In this document: positions 9,279 through 16,443 of the stretch, piece by piece
Layout: each line of letters opens with the position of its first letter
Numbering within the stretch: position 1 is the stretch's first letter
Source of the DNA: JAZRUF01 sp045636205
GTDB taxonomy: Bacteria > Bacillota > Clostridia > Oscillospirales > JAAYXM01
Reading direction: 5' to 3'
Length of the DNA stretch: 16,538 nucleotides
NCBI GenBank assembly: GCA_045636205.1
Contig: JAZTXE010000026.1
Coordinates: forward strand, 1 to 16,538
The notes under the pieces: model-generated
What the model was told of the DNA's origin: nothing
Databases searched by the model: none
The model's input: the letters and a program-made list of their open reading frames with translations, nothing else
Position numbers and translations under genes: made by a program

Positions 9279-10184
9279 ATGGATAAAGCAATATTTGAAA
9301 TCCCTCTTCGTCAAGAACTAAAACCAGGTGAAAAAATATGCATCAGAGAGCGAATAGAATACTACATCATACCACACACACATCCTTTTTACGAAATAGT
9401 TTATATTCTTGACGGAAAAGGGACACACTCTATTGACGGTTATCCGCACCCAGTCACCGCCGGTGACCTTCTTTTTATAGATATAAAAAAGACACATATG
9501 GTCAAAGGCGACCCCTCATTCAGGCTTATGAACATTATATTTCTACCCGGATTCATATCCGATACGTTGCTAAATTCAACAAATGCAAATGATTTTTTTC
9601 CGTTTTTACTTCCTCCGGAGCTTAGTATTGATGTAAACTTCAGCATGACACTTGCGCATTTTCGCGGAAAAGAGCAAAAGCAAGTAGATACTCTCACACA
9701 CACCATGCTGCTGGAATTTGAGCAGAAATCGCCCGGCTACCGCACTATGCTTAAATCATATCTGCAAATACTTTTTTGTATGGCCATGCGCAATATAAAG
9801 GGACAACTGGATAGAGCCAAACCAGACACCAAAAGAATATCCCCGGAGATTTTTGATTATATTGACAAAAACTGTTTTTCCAGTATAAGTCTCCGTGATT
9901 TGTCGCAAAAATTCTTTTATTCTTCAAGCTACTTCAGCCATTTATTTAAGGAAACATGTGGCAAAAGCCTGAGTGAATACATCAAAGAAAAGAGAATAAC
10001 CGAGGCTATGCGGTTGCTTGCGGAAAGCGATATGTCCATATCTGATATATGCAGAACCGTGGGATACCAAAACAGAAAGCTGTTTAACAAATTTTTTAAG
10101 CAAATAGTCGGCAGAACACCAACGGAATATCGCATAGAATATGATAAAGCAACTGTTCATGAATTTTCCGACCCTCTTGATTAA
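9279..10184 (+). CDS. AraC-family transcriptional regulator
   Basis: 301 residues, the usual size for two-domain AraC regulators. The N-terminal half is a cupin-like sensor: HTHPFYEIVYILDGKG (residues about 33-48), then AGDLLFIDIKKTH, the pattern of sugar-binding AraC sensor domains. The C-terminal residues about 195-285 are the double helix-turn-helix: ISLRDLSQKFFYSSSYFSHLFK is helix-turn-helix 1, and ISDICRTVGYQNRKLFNKFFK with GRTPTEYR is helix-turn-helix 2 and the family signature end. A GGGTGGTG ribosome binding site precedes the ATG. The gene is divergent from the lyase, so control of the lyase in response to a sugar is the natural inference. The ligand is not known. Confidence 0.93.
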   Translation: MDKAIFEIPLRQELKPGEKICIRERIEYYIIPHTHPFYEIVYILDGKGTHSIDGYPHPVTAGDLLFIDIKKTHMVKGDPSFRLMNIIFLPGFISDTLLNSTNANDFFPFLLPPELSIDVNFSMTLAHFRGKEQKQVDTLTHTMLLEFEQKSPGYRTMLKSYLQILFCMAMRNIKGQLDRAKPDTKRISPEIFDYIDKNCFSSISLRDLSQKFFYSSSYFSHLFKETCGKSLSEYIKEKRITEAMRLLAESDMSISDICRTVGYQNRKLFNKFFKQIVGRTPTEYRIEYDKATVHEFSDPLD

Positions 10185-10213
10185 TTTTCATATCAGATTT
10201 ACATTGCATTTTA

Positions 10214-10242
10214 TTGAAAAAACGTATAAAATAATATATACA
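10214..10242 (+). promoter_or_regulatory. pgi promoter
   Basis: TTGAAA (10214-10219), 17-nt spacer, TATACA (10237-10242). An AGGAG ribosome binding site (10256-10260) lies 8 nt before the ATG. Confidence 0.6.
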
Positions 10243-10268
10243 AGACAATCTCAAAAGGAGTTTTTTCA

Positions 10269-11603
10269 ATGCTATTAAATGTAAAGACCAAAAACGCAGA
10301 AACCTTTGTTTCAAAAGAAGAACTTGACGCGCTTCTCCCCGAGCTGAATTCGGCTCACTCAAAGCTCCTCGAAAAGACCGGTGCAGGCTCTGATTTTACC
10401 GGTTGGGTAACTCTCCCGCAGGACTACGACCGCGATGAGTTTGCACGCATAAAAGAATCTGCTGCAAAAATCCGTAGTGATTCAAAGGTTCTTGTAGTTA
10501 TAGGAATAGGTGGTTCATATCTCGGTGCACGCGCTGCGATTGAATTTTTAAAGAGCCCCTATTACAATCAGCTTACAAAGGACGGTCCGGAGATTTATTT
10601 TGCAGGAAACAACATAAGCCCGGATTACTTCACTGAAATTGTTTCTTTAATAGGCGACCGCGATTTTTCAATTAACGTAATTTCAAAATCCGGCACGACC
10701 ACCGAGCCGGCAATTGCATTCCGCCTTTTCAAGGACCTGATTGAAAAGAAGTACGGAAAAGACGGTGCCAAAAGTCGCATCTATGCTACGACTGACAAGG
10801 CACGTGGCGCATTAAAGCGGTTGGCAGACGCAGAGGGTTATGAAACATTTGTTATTCCCGACGATGTCGGCGGTCGTTATTCAGTTCTTACCGCAGTAGG
10901 TCTTCTCCCAATTGCTGCAGCAGGTATTGATATTGACAAAATTATGGCAGGCGCACAGGATGCCATGAAAACTTTAATATCTGAAAAATCACTTGAAAAC
11001 CCTGCATGGCGTTATGCCGGTGTAAGAAACGCACTTTATCGCAAAGGCAAGCGCATTGAAATTTTAGCTTGCTTTGAGCCGCGTTTCCGCTTCATGTCCG
11101 AATGGTGGAAGCAGCTCTATGGTGAGAGTGAAGGCAAAGACGGACTCGGTCTGTTCCCTGCATCGGTTGAACTCTCTGCGGACTTACACTCTATGGGGCA
11201 GTATATCCAGCAGGGCGAGCGTACACTGATAGAAACCATGTTCACTATTGACACCCCTGCAAATGAAGTTGTTGTAGACTCAACCGAGGATAACCTTGAC
11301 GGTCTTAACTTCCTGGCAGGAAAGACCATGGATTTTGTCAACAAACAGGCTTTTGCCGGAACCGTTCTCGCTCATGTAGACGGCGGTGTTCCAAACCTTG
11401 AAATCTCAATCCCGAAAGTCGATGAAGAGGCATTCGGAAACATGGTTTACTTCTTCGAATTCGCTTGCGGAATTTCAGGCTATGTTCTCGGCGTCAACCC
11501 GTTTGACCAGCCCGGAGTTGAGGCATACAAAGTCAACATGTTTGCACTTTTGGATAAGCCCGGTTACCAGGATGCACGCCGTGTATTGCTCGAAAGATTA
11601 TAA
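10269..11603 (+). CDS. pgi: Glucose-6-phosphate isomerase
   Basis: 444 residues, the normal length of the short bacterial (Bacillus-type) enzyme. It interconverts glucose-6-phosphate and fructose-6-phosphate in the cytoplasm (glycolysis). Phosphate-binding motifs are GIGGSYLGARA (79-89) and SKSGTTTEPA (139-148). GGRYSVLTAVGLLP (201-214) matches PGI signature 1, and GYVLGVNPFDQPGVEAYK (404-421) is signature 2 with the catalytic Lys at 421. YGESEGKDG (284-292) carries the catalytic Glu, and a His lies in DLHSMGQY at 307. It is a monocistronic unit with its own promoter and terminator. Nothing is missing or odd. Confidence 0.98.
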   Translation: MLLNVKTKNAETFVSKEELDALLPELNSAHSKLLEKTGAGSDFTGWVTLPQDYDRDEFARIKESAAKIRSDSKVLVVIGIGGSYLGARAAIEFLKSPYYNQLTKDGPEIYFAGNNISPDYFTEIVSLIGDRDFSINVISKSGTTTEPAIAFRLFKDLIEKKYGKDGAKSRIYATTDKARGALKRLADAEGYETFVIPDDVGGRYSVLTAVGLLPIAAAGIDIDKIMAGAQDAMKTLISEKSLENPAWRYAGVRNALYRKGKRIEILACFEPRFRFMSEWWKQLYGESEGKDGLGLFPASVELSADLHSMGQYIQQGERTLIETMFTIDTPANEVVVDSTEDNLDGLNFLAGKTMDFVNKQAFAGTVLAHVDGGVPNLEISIPKVDEEAFGNMVYFFEFACGISGYVLGVNPFDQPGVEAYKVNMFALLDKPGYQDARRVLLERL

Positions 11604-11613
11604 AATTCACTCT

Positions 11614-11649
11614 CATCTCCCGTCTTTTACAAGGCGGGAGATGTTTTTT
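11614..11649 (+). terminator. Intrinsic terminator of pgi
   Basis: CATCTCCCG (11614-11622) pairs with CGGGAGATG (11635-11643), followed by TTTTTTA. It starts 11 nt after the pgi stop. Confidence 0.85.
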
Positions 11650-11734
11650 ACCCATGATTTAAGTAAATTTTTTCCACCATTAACTCAATATTTGTGCAAC
11701 TTGTGAAACTTATATAAATTTCTCTAAATTTAGA

Positions 11735-11763
11735 TTGAAATATTTGACAAACTGTGTTATCAT
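11735..11763 (+). promoter_or_regulatory. Promoter of the P-loop protein gene, with extended -10
   Basis: TTGAAA (11735-11740), 17-nt spacer, TATCAT (11758-11763) preceded by TGT, an extended -10. A second -35-like TTGACA at 11744 is badly spaced. Confidence 0.6.
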
Positions 11764-11772
11764 ATAAATAAC

Positions 11773-11790
11773 AAATCCGATAACGGATTT
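11773..11790 (+). promoter_or_regulatory. Inverted repeat in the leader of the P-loop gene
   Basis: AAATCCG-ATAA-CGGATTT is a perfect 7-bp inverted repeat at about +3 to +20 of the predicted transcript. It lies just before AAGGAGG (11797-11803). It could be an operator or a 5' RNA hairpin. Confidence 0.5.
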
Positions 11791-11811
11791 AAAACAAGGA
11801 GGTATTGTATT

Positions 11812-12222
11812 ATGGTCAAAGTCATTATGGGTCTCCAGGGCCATGGTAAAACTAAGCAAATTATTGAGCTTGCAAACCAGGCGGGCAGCAACGAAGCAAA
11901 TTCGGTTATCTGCATTGAACGCGGCAAAAAGCTCACATACGATATCAGTCACAAGGTTCGTTTGGTAGATGTTTCCTCTTATCCGATAACCAGCTATGAG
12001 CGCTTGAAAGCTTTCATCTGCGGTATGCACTCGGGAAACTATGATATTTCCGATGTATTTATCGATAGCCTCTTCAAAGTAGCTAAGTGTGATTCTATCG
12101 AAGAGTGCGATAGCTTCCTCCAGTGGCTGGACGAGTTTGGCGCAGAAAACAAAATCAACTTCACCATCACCATCAGTGCTGATGAAAACACTGCTACCGA
12201 TGGTATTAAAAAGTATTTTTAA
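11812..12222 (+). CDS. Small P-loop NTP-binding protein of unknown function
   Basis: 136 residues, a single compact domain with no signal peptide or membrane segment. Walker A is GLQGHGKT (residues 7-14), directly after the first strand VKVIM. A Walker-B-like strand DVFID ends in Asp85, and a further strand NFTITIS lies at 117-123, so the order matches a minimal P-loop core. Similar short proteins are sometimes labelled 'twitching motility protein PilT'. No PilT secretion-ATPase motifs are visible, so I do not use that name. It starts 9 nt after a perfect AAGGAGG, has its own promoter, and is followed by a strong hairpin, so it is probably monocistronic and well expressed. Its neighbours give no clue to its role. 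Confidence 0.85.
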   Translation: MVKVIMGLQGHGKTKQIIELANQAGSNEANSVICIERGKKLTYDISHKVRLVDVSSYPITSYERLKAFICGMHSGNYDISDVFIDSLFKVAKCDSIEECDSFLQWLDEFGAENKINFTITISADENTATDGIKKYF

Positions 12223-12254
12223 TTGACTTATTTTCTGTTTTGCACTAAATTTTA

Positions 12255-12283
12255 TTGACAAATAAAAGCGAGTTGATTATAAT
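12255..12283 (+). promoter_or_regulatory. Consensus promoter of the SGNH hydrolase genes, overlapping a palindrome
   Basis: TTGACA (12255-12260), exactly 17 nt, TATAAT (12278-12283): a perfect sigma-A consensus. The spacer and -10 lie inside the 38-bp palindrome that begins right after the -35 box. A start about 7 nt downstream would give a leader of roughly 33 nt. Confidence 0.75.
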
Positions 12284-12298
12284 CAACTCGCTTTTATT
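12261..12298. terminator. Perfect 38-bp palindrome, bidirectional terminator-like
   Basis: Both arms are exact: AATAAAAGCGAGTTGATTA and its complement, centred between 12279 and 12280, with A-rich and T-rich ends. It lies 38 nt after the P-loop gene stop and is probably its terminator. It coincides with the next promoter. Confidence 0.75.
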
Positions 12299-12322
12299 AT
12301 TTACTAAACGGAGGATTAAAAT

Positions 12323-13294
12323 ATGCCTGTTTACAACAATGCATCTTTAGAAGACATTTCCCCGCTACTTCGCGGTGTTTGCGGATTTTTTGAGAAAGAC
12401 GGCATGGTGCTCCCGACAAGATTTACTCCTGAGCAACTTAAATTTTATGAAGAAGTTTTCCCTGAGCGTTATGCCGCTGCATTAGGTCTTGCGGGAATTG
12501 TTCTTGAATTTAAAACTGACGCAGAAGAGATTTCATTTATTTACTCAACCGGCAGTGCTTATGTAACAAACAGTGGAATTGACATTTATGAGGATGGCGT
12601 ATTCCAAGAGAATCTTCCTATAGAAGAGAACAAAAAGGATATAACTGTTACATACTCCAGAAAATGCAAAACCACATCGGAGATTAAAATTTACTTCCCT
12701 GCAGGAATTGCATTTTATCCGACAAACTTCTGCTTAGGTAACGCAACTTCCCTGCCCCAAAAGGATAACCTTGTCTTGTTCTACGGTGACTCAATAACCC
12801 AGTCCGCGTATATCCCCACTCGTTCCATATGCTGGTGCGAATTCGTTGCCGAGAGTTTAGATGCACGCTATATAAACCGCGGTGTAGGAAGCTTTGTAGC
12901 ACACGAGGGAAGCCTGCCGTCTGAGCCCGACTGTTCGCCTGACTATATTTTTGTGGAATATGGATTGAATGACCTTTATCAATACGGACTTTCCGAGTCA
13001 CTTGATATGATTGATAAATATTTAAAAAAGATTAAATCGTTGTATACCAAGAGCGAAATATACGTGATTACTCCAAATTTCACACCCAAGGATACCGAAC
13101 TTAAAGAAATCCGCGATAATATTAATGAATACTGCGATAAGCTTATCTCCATTGCTCAAGAGCACAATCTGAGTATCATACATGGCAACAGGCTTATCCC
13201 CGACCTCAAAGTTATGTTCTGGTCGGACCATGTTCATTTGAGCGAGGCAGGCGCTTCTGTTTTTGCACATAATGTTATTAAATACATGAAATAG
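12323..13294 (+). CDS. SGNH/GDSL hydrolase with N-terminal GxDLY-type beta domain
   Basis: 323 residues, with no signal peptide, so probably cytoplasmic. The N-terminal part (about 1-145) is beta-rich and carries GIDIY (85-89), the motif for which the GxDLY domain is named. The C-terminal SGNH domain has all blocks: FYGDSIT with Ser157 as nucleophile, GVGS (187-190, block II Gly), GLND (214-217, block III Asn) and DHVH with Asp302 and His305. Family knowledge: such enzymes are esterases, often removing acyl groups from carbohydrates. The substrate is not readable here. A GGAGG site (12310-12314) lies 8 nt before the ATG. A decayed paralogue follows 16 bp after the stop, in the same transcription unit. 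Confidence 0.9.
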   Translation: MPVYNNASLEDISPLLRGVCGFFEKDGMVLPTRFTPEQLKFYEEVFPERYAAALGLAGIVLEFKTDAEEISFIYSTGSAYVTNSGIDIYEDGVFQENLPIEENKKDITVTYSRKCKTTSEIKIYFPAGIAFYPTNFCLGNATSLPQKDNLVLFYGDSITQSAYIPTRSICWCEFVAESLDARYINRGVGSFVAHEGSLPSEPDCSPDYIFVEYGLNDLYQYGLSESLDMIDKYLKKIKSLYTKSEIYVITPNFTPKDTELKEIRDNINEYCDKLISIAQEHNLSIIHGNRLIPDLKVMFWSDHVHLSEAGASVFAHNVIKYMK

Positions 13295-13310
13295 TCAAGA
13301 AGGTTTTTAT

Positions 13311-14154
13311 ATGTATAAATCATTAAATGAGCTATCACCCTATCTGCGCGGATGCTGCGGTTTTACGGACATTGACGGCAAACTCGCTCCGGTGCGTTTT
13401 AACAGTGAGCAACTTGATTATCTTAAAAACATCGGTACCGGAAAATTCTTTAATATCGCTGCATGTTCTGCCGGAATTTCCCTTGCATTTTCAACCGACG
13501 CAAAAAAGATTTCATTTGATTATTCAATCGGCGAGATAACCTATGTAACCAACAGCGGTATAGATATATATATGAAAACAGCATTTTCGCCGCTCATTTC
13601 CCGGTGGCGTGCACTTCTTCCCATATAATTTTTCACTTGGGAGCATCTCCCCTCTCCCGCGCAAAAGCAAGCTCGCTCTGTTCTATGGCTCATCCTCCAC
13701 TCAATCGGCATATGTCACATATCCGTCATTTTCATGGCCGGAAGCTATTGCTCGCTACCTTGATGCTGAATATATAAATCGAGGAATCGGCAGTTATTAT
13801 TACGATGCAGGAAGTCTTCCGGAAACCTCTGATTGTAACCCGGATTATGTTTTTATAATGTATGGCGGAAATGACATCCTGCTTTTTCCGACGATAGACG
13901 ATGCGTTGCAGGAAGCAGAGAAATTCATAAAAAAAGCCTGCACTCTTTATCCCTCCGCAAAAACTTTAGTCCTCTCTCCCGAATATATGCGCAAAGAACC
14001 TATGGACGACACTATGAGAAATAACTTAGAGACATATTCCGCAGCGCTCCCTGCGTTGTGTAATGCTTGCGGGTGCACTTTCGTTTCAACAAAAGAGCTT
14101 ATCCCAGACCTTGCTTCACTGTTCTTAGACGATGATGTTCACTTCTATGAATAA
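13311..14154 (+). pseudogene. Decayed tandem paralogue of the SGNH/GDSL hydrolase
   Basis: The first part (13311-13571) reads in one frame and matches the upstream gene: LSPYLRGCCGFTDIDGK, then VTNSGIDIY. Past 13593 the match continues in the +1 frame (FPGGVHFFPYNFSLG, then the SGNH domain) up to a stop at 14152-14154. Only 22 nt lie between these points against 102 nt in the intact copy, so about 80 bp are missing and the frame is broken. Frame 1 then meets a stop at 13626. The nucleophile block reads YGSSST instead of YGDSIT, although GGND and DDVH are present. The protein stops right after the catalytic His, so the last helix is lost. The start is an ATG after AGAAGG. It could be mistaken for two genes of 105 and 181 residues. 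The second of these lacks a ribosome binding site. Confidence 0.85.
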
Positions 14155-14176
14155 ACTTAAAACTATTATCTAACAT

Positions 14177-14215
14177 AAAAAAACCTAAAGCCTTTTATTA
14201 GGCTTTAGGTTTTTT
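14177..14215. terminator. Bidirectional terminator between the SGNH unit and hslO
   Basis: AAACCTAAAGCC (14181-14192) pairs with GGCTTTAGGTTT (14201-14212) around an 8-nt loop. It is preceded by 7 A and ends in 6 T, so it can stop both converging transcripts. It abuts the hslO stop codon. Confidence 0.9.
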
Positions 14216-14216
14216 A

Positions 14217-15101
14217 TTACTTATTGAGTTTCTCTATCAGCTCTTCTATTTCCTCTGGAGAGAAGTTATATATGGTATCGCAGAACTGGCATGTTATTTC
14301 AGCGTCCTTTTTTTCATCGCGCAACGCGCTAAGCTCCTCCATACCCATACTTATAAGAGCTTTTTCAACACGCGCCTTTGAACAAAAGCAACGATATTCT
14401 ACCTTATCCTCTTCGAGCACCTGCGGTTGGAAGCCGTCAAGCACGCTTTCTATTATTTGCTCCAAGCTCATATTATTATCAAGCATTGCAGTCACGGGTT
14501 TGATCTTTGCAAGATTCATTTCAAGCCTGGTAATGCTATCATCATCCACCCCCGGTAAAAGTTGGATAATGTATCCGCCTGCGCACTTAATGGAATAATC
14601 GCGGTCTACCAAAACACCTAATGCACAAGCAGACGGTATTTGTTCACTCTCTGCCATATAAGCGGTTATATCCTCTGCAATCTCACCGCTTACAAGCTGA
14701 ATCTGCCCGATATACGGCTCTTTAAGACCCATATCCTTTATAACCGTGAGTGTGCCGTCAGTTCCCACTGCACCAGAAACATCGAGCTTTCCGTCACTTC
14801 TAAGCGGCAAATCAATACCCGGGCGCTGACAATATCCTCGTACATTTCCCATGTGGTCAGACACAACTGTTATTGTGCCTATAGGACCTCCACCTTTAAC
14901 CTGAAGCGTAAGAGAATTTCCCTCACCTTTAAGCGCATTACCCATAAGTGATGCCGCAAGCAATACGCGCCCTATAGACGCTGCGGTTACCGGAGTTGTA
15001 TTATGAATCTCCTGTGCACGCGCAACTATACCACGTCCGTTTATTGCGGCAAATTTTATCATACCGTTTGCGGTTATACCTCTTATAATTCTATCCTGCA
15101 T
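14217..15101 (-). CDS. hslO: Hsp33 redox-regulated molecular chaperone
   Basis: 294 residues, the normal family length. Hsp33 is a cytoplasmic holdase switched on by oxidation and unfolding. The N-terminal region begins MQDRIIRGITANG and has HNTTPVTAASIGRVLLAASLMG. The middle has GNVRGYCQRP and VSGEIAEDI. The C-terminal zinc switch has all four Cys: CFC (238-240) and CQFC (271-274), the CxC...CxxC signature. I chose the ATG at 15101 because family members begin there. A GTG at 15113 would add four residues and overlap the upstream methyltransferase stop by 4 nt (GTGA). It is the last gene of a three-gene minus-strand operon and ends at a bidirectional terminator. Confidence 0.96.
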   Translation of the reverse strand: MQDRIIRGITANGMIKFAAINGRGIVARAQEIHNTTPVTAASIGRVLLAASLMGNALKGEGNSLTLQVKGGGPIGTITVVSDHMGNVRGYCQRPGIDLPLRSDGKLDVSGAVGTDGTLTVIKDMGLKEPYIGQIQLVSGEIAEDITAYMAESEQIPSACALGVLVDRDYSIKCAGGYIIQLLPGVDDDSITRLEMNLAKIKPVTAMLDNNMSLEQIIESVLDGFQPQVLEEDKVEYRCFCSKARVEKALISMGMEELSALRDEKKDAEITCQFCDTIYNFSPEEIEELIEKLNK

Positions 15102-15109
15102 TTTCTCAT

Positions 15110-15865
15110 TCACTCTCCATCTTCCATTCTCCGCGCGACGAAAAATATCCTTTGCTCATCATGTGCAGGTGGCTTGTCTGAAAGCTCACCGTATGTGGCT
15201 ATAAGCTCAAAACCTGCTTTACTCAGCGCATTTTTTATTTCTTCGCACGAATGTGCACGTTCCTTATGTTCTTCCTGACTGCGAGACCAAAGCTCGCCTT
15301 TTCTCTTAAAAATATCATAATAAAACGTACAGACTTTTTCTTCTTGCTCATATTCTGCGCTCCACGCACAGAAATAATCGTTGCTTTCACGCAAAAACGC
15401 ACAACCGTCGAGATTTTTAAACTTAGCTTCCGTATTAACGTCAAAAATAAAAACCCCGCCCGGTCGCACAAAAAAGCGCAGCCTTCCGAACGCAGTCTCC
15501 AACGCCTTTAGCTCGGTTAAGTAATTTAAACTGTCCAGACAACAAACCGCCGCATCCACGGTTCCGTACAAATCAAGATGCTCCATATCCTGATTAAGAA
15601 ACATAGGCGGATTTTCCTCCATCTGCCAAGCCTTTGACTGTGCAGCTGCAAGCATCTCCTCTGATATATCGGTTCCTATTACCTCATAACCGCGCTCTGC
15701 CAAAATTACCGATAGAGACCCGGTTCCGCAGGCTAAATCTAACACCTGATTTACCTCAACCTCAAATTTTGAGAATAATCCGGTCAAATAATCTGCCCAT
15801 AGAGAATACTTTACATCGTCAGTAAATTTATCATAACATTCTGCAAGCGATGTATAACTATTCAT
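15110..15865 (-). CDS. Class I SAM-dependent methyltransferase
   Basis: 251 residues from the ATG at 15865. Motif I is VLDLACGTG (41-49), the acidic residue ending strand 2 is Asp66 in VIGTDISEE, motif II/III is AAVCCLDSLNYL, and FVRPGGVFIFDVN follows, so the Rossmann fold is complete. The N-terminal YTSLAECYDKF is typical of small-molecule methyltransferases of the Methyltransf_11/25 type. The substrate is unknown. The start is set by GAGAGG 13 nt upstream. The longer TTG start (15886) would place that site inside the gene. Its ATG overlaps the end of the TrpR-like gene by 8 nt and its end meets hslO, so translation is probably coupled. Confidence 0.88.
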   Translation of the reverse strand: MNSYTSLAECYDKFTDDVKYSLWADYLTGLFSKFEVEVNQVLDLACGTGSLSVILAERGYEVIGTDISEEMLAAAQSKAWQMEENPPMFLNQDMEHLDLYGTVDAAVCCLDSLNYLTELKALETAFGRLRFFVRPGGVFIFDVNTEAKFKNLDGCAFLRESNDYFCAWSAEYEQEEKVCTFYYDIFKRKGELWSRSQEEHKERAHSCEEIKNALSKAGFELIATYGELSDKPPAHDEQRIFFVARRMEDGE

Positions 15866-16154
15866 CCTTATCACTGCACCTCTCAAGAATCACCTTATAT
15901 CCGTCGCTTCCATAAGTAAGCGAGCGATTTACCCTGCTTATAGTTGCGGTAGATGCACCTGTCTCCTTGACTATCTCACTGTAAAGCTTGCCTCGACTTA
16001 ACATACGCGCAACATGATAGCGCTGTATCATCGCCTGAAGTTCCTTAATCGTGCATAAATCCTCAAAAAAATCGCAACACTCTTCTTCATTATTTATTGA
16101 CATAACTGCCCGAAAAAAAGCCTTGGCTTCTTTATCATCAAATCTGCGGCTCAT
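15858..16154 (-). CDS. TrpR-related regulator, YerC/YecD type
   Basis: 98 residues from the ATG at 16154, placed 4 nt after AGAGGTGAG. It is a small all-helical DNA-binding protein of the TrpR superfamily. The core is FFEDLCTIKELQAMIQRYHVARML (29-52), and the helix-turn-helix is YSEIVKETGASTATISRVNRSL (about 58-79), the family hallmark. A longer TTG start (16181) would bury the ribosome binding site and is rejected. It is the first gene of the operon with a methyltransferase and hslO, so it may regulate that operon. Its ligand, if any, is unknown. The name reflects Bacillus YerC-like proteins. Confidence 0.92.
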   Translation of the reverse strand: MSRRFDDKEAKAFFRAVMSINNEEECCDFFEDLCTIKELQAMIQRYHVARMLSRGKLYSEIVKETGASTATISRVNRSLTYGSDGYKVILERCSDKDE

Positions 16155-16182
16155 TAGACTCACCTCTTTTTTATATAGCAAT

Positions 16183-16211
16183 ATTTTAACACATTAAATC
16201 GTAAAAGTAAA
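16183..16211 (-). promoter_or_regulatory. Promoter of the TrpR-like / methyltransferase / hslO operon
   Basis: On the minus strand: TTTACT (16211-16206), 17-nt spacer, TAAAAT (16188-16183), 28 nt before the start codon. Confidence 0.6.
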
Positions 16212-16269
16212 GAGGATTGTTTTTGCTATAGTGATGTTCTTACTGTTCTCGTCACTTCGGGATAACCAC

Positions 16270-16307
16270 AAAAAAAGAACACCGACTTTCGTCGGTGCTC
16301 TTTTTTT
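16270..16307. terminator. Bidirectional terminator hairpin in the repeat region
   Basis: Seven A, then GAACACCGAC-TTTC-GTCGGTGCTC, then seven T. The stem is nearly perfect and would end transcripts in both directions. It shields the TrpR-like operon promoter from read-through from the right. Confidence 0.85.
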
Positions 16308-16417
16308 GGTGGGCCCTCAGGGACTCTACCCGCGCACTAAAAAGCGTGCCACCGGCACCCTTTTTACGGCAAGCCGCCGTGCTGTTCTCGTCTCCCTCAC
16401 GATGCCACAAAACAAAA

Positions 16418-16443
16418 AACACCCCGTCTTACGACGAGGTGTT
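16418..16443 (-). terminator. Second terminator-like hairpin of the repeat region
   Basis: AACACC-C-CGTC, loop TTAC, GACG-A-GGTGTT: 6+4 pairs with one C/A mismatch. On the minus strand it is followed by TTTTTTGTTTT. It occupies the same place in its unit as the hairpin at 16270-16307 but has a different stem. Confidence 0.7.

Noticed and set aside
11812..12222. Naming the small P-loop protein PilT
   Set aside because: It is far shorter than PilT and has only the Walker motifs. No Asp box, His box or pilus genes are visible.
13609..14154. Second SGNH fragment as a separate gene starting at GTG 13609
   Set aside because: It has no ribosome binding site, the start falls inside homologous coding sequence, and the N-terminal domain is in the other frame just upstream. 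A frameshifted pseudogene explains it better.
15866..15886. TTG start extending the methyltransferase by seven codons (and likewise TTG 16181 for the TrpR-like gene)
   Set aside because: In both cases the extension would cover the good ribosome binding site of the downstream ATG.
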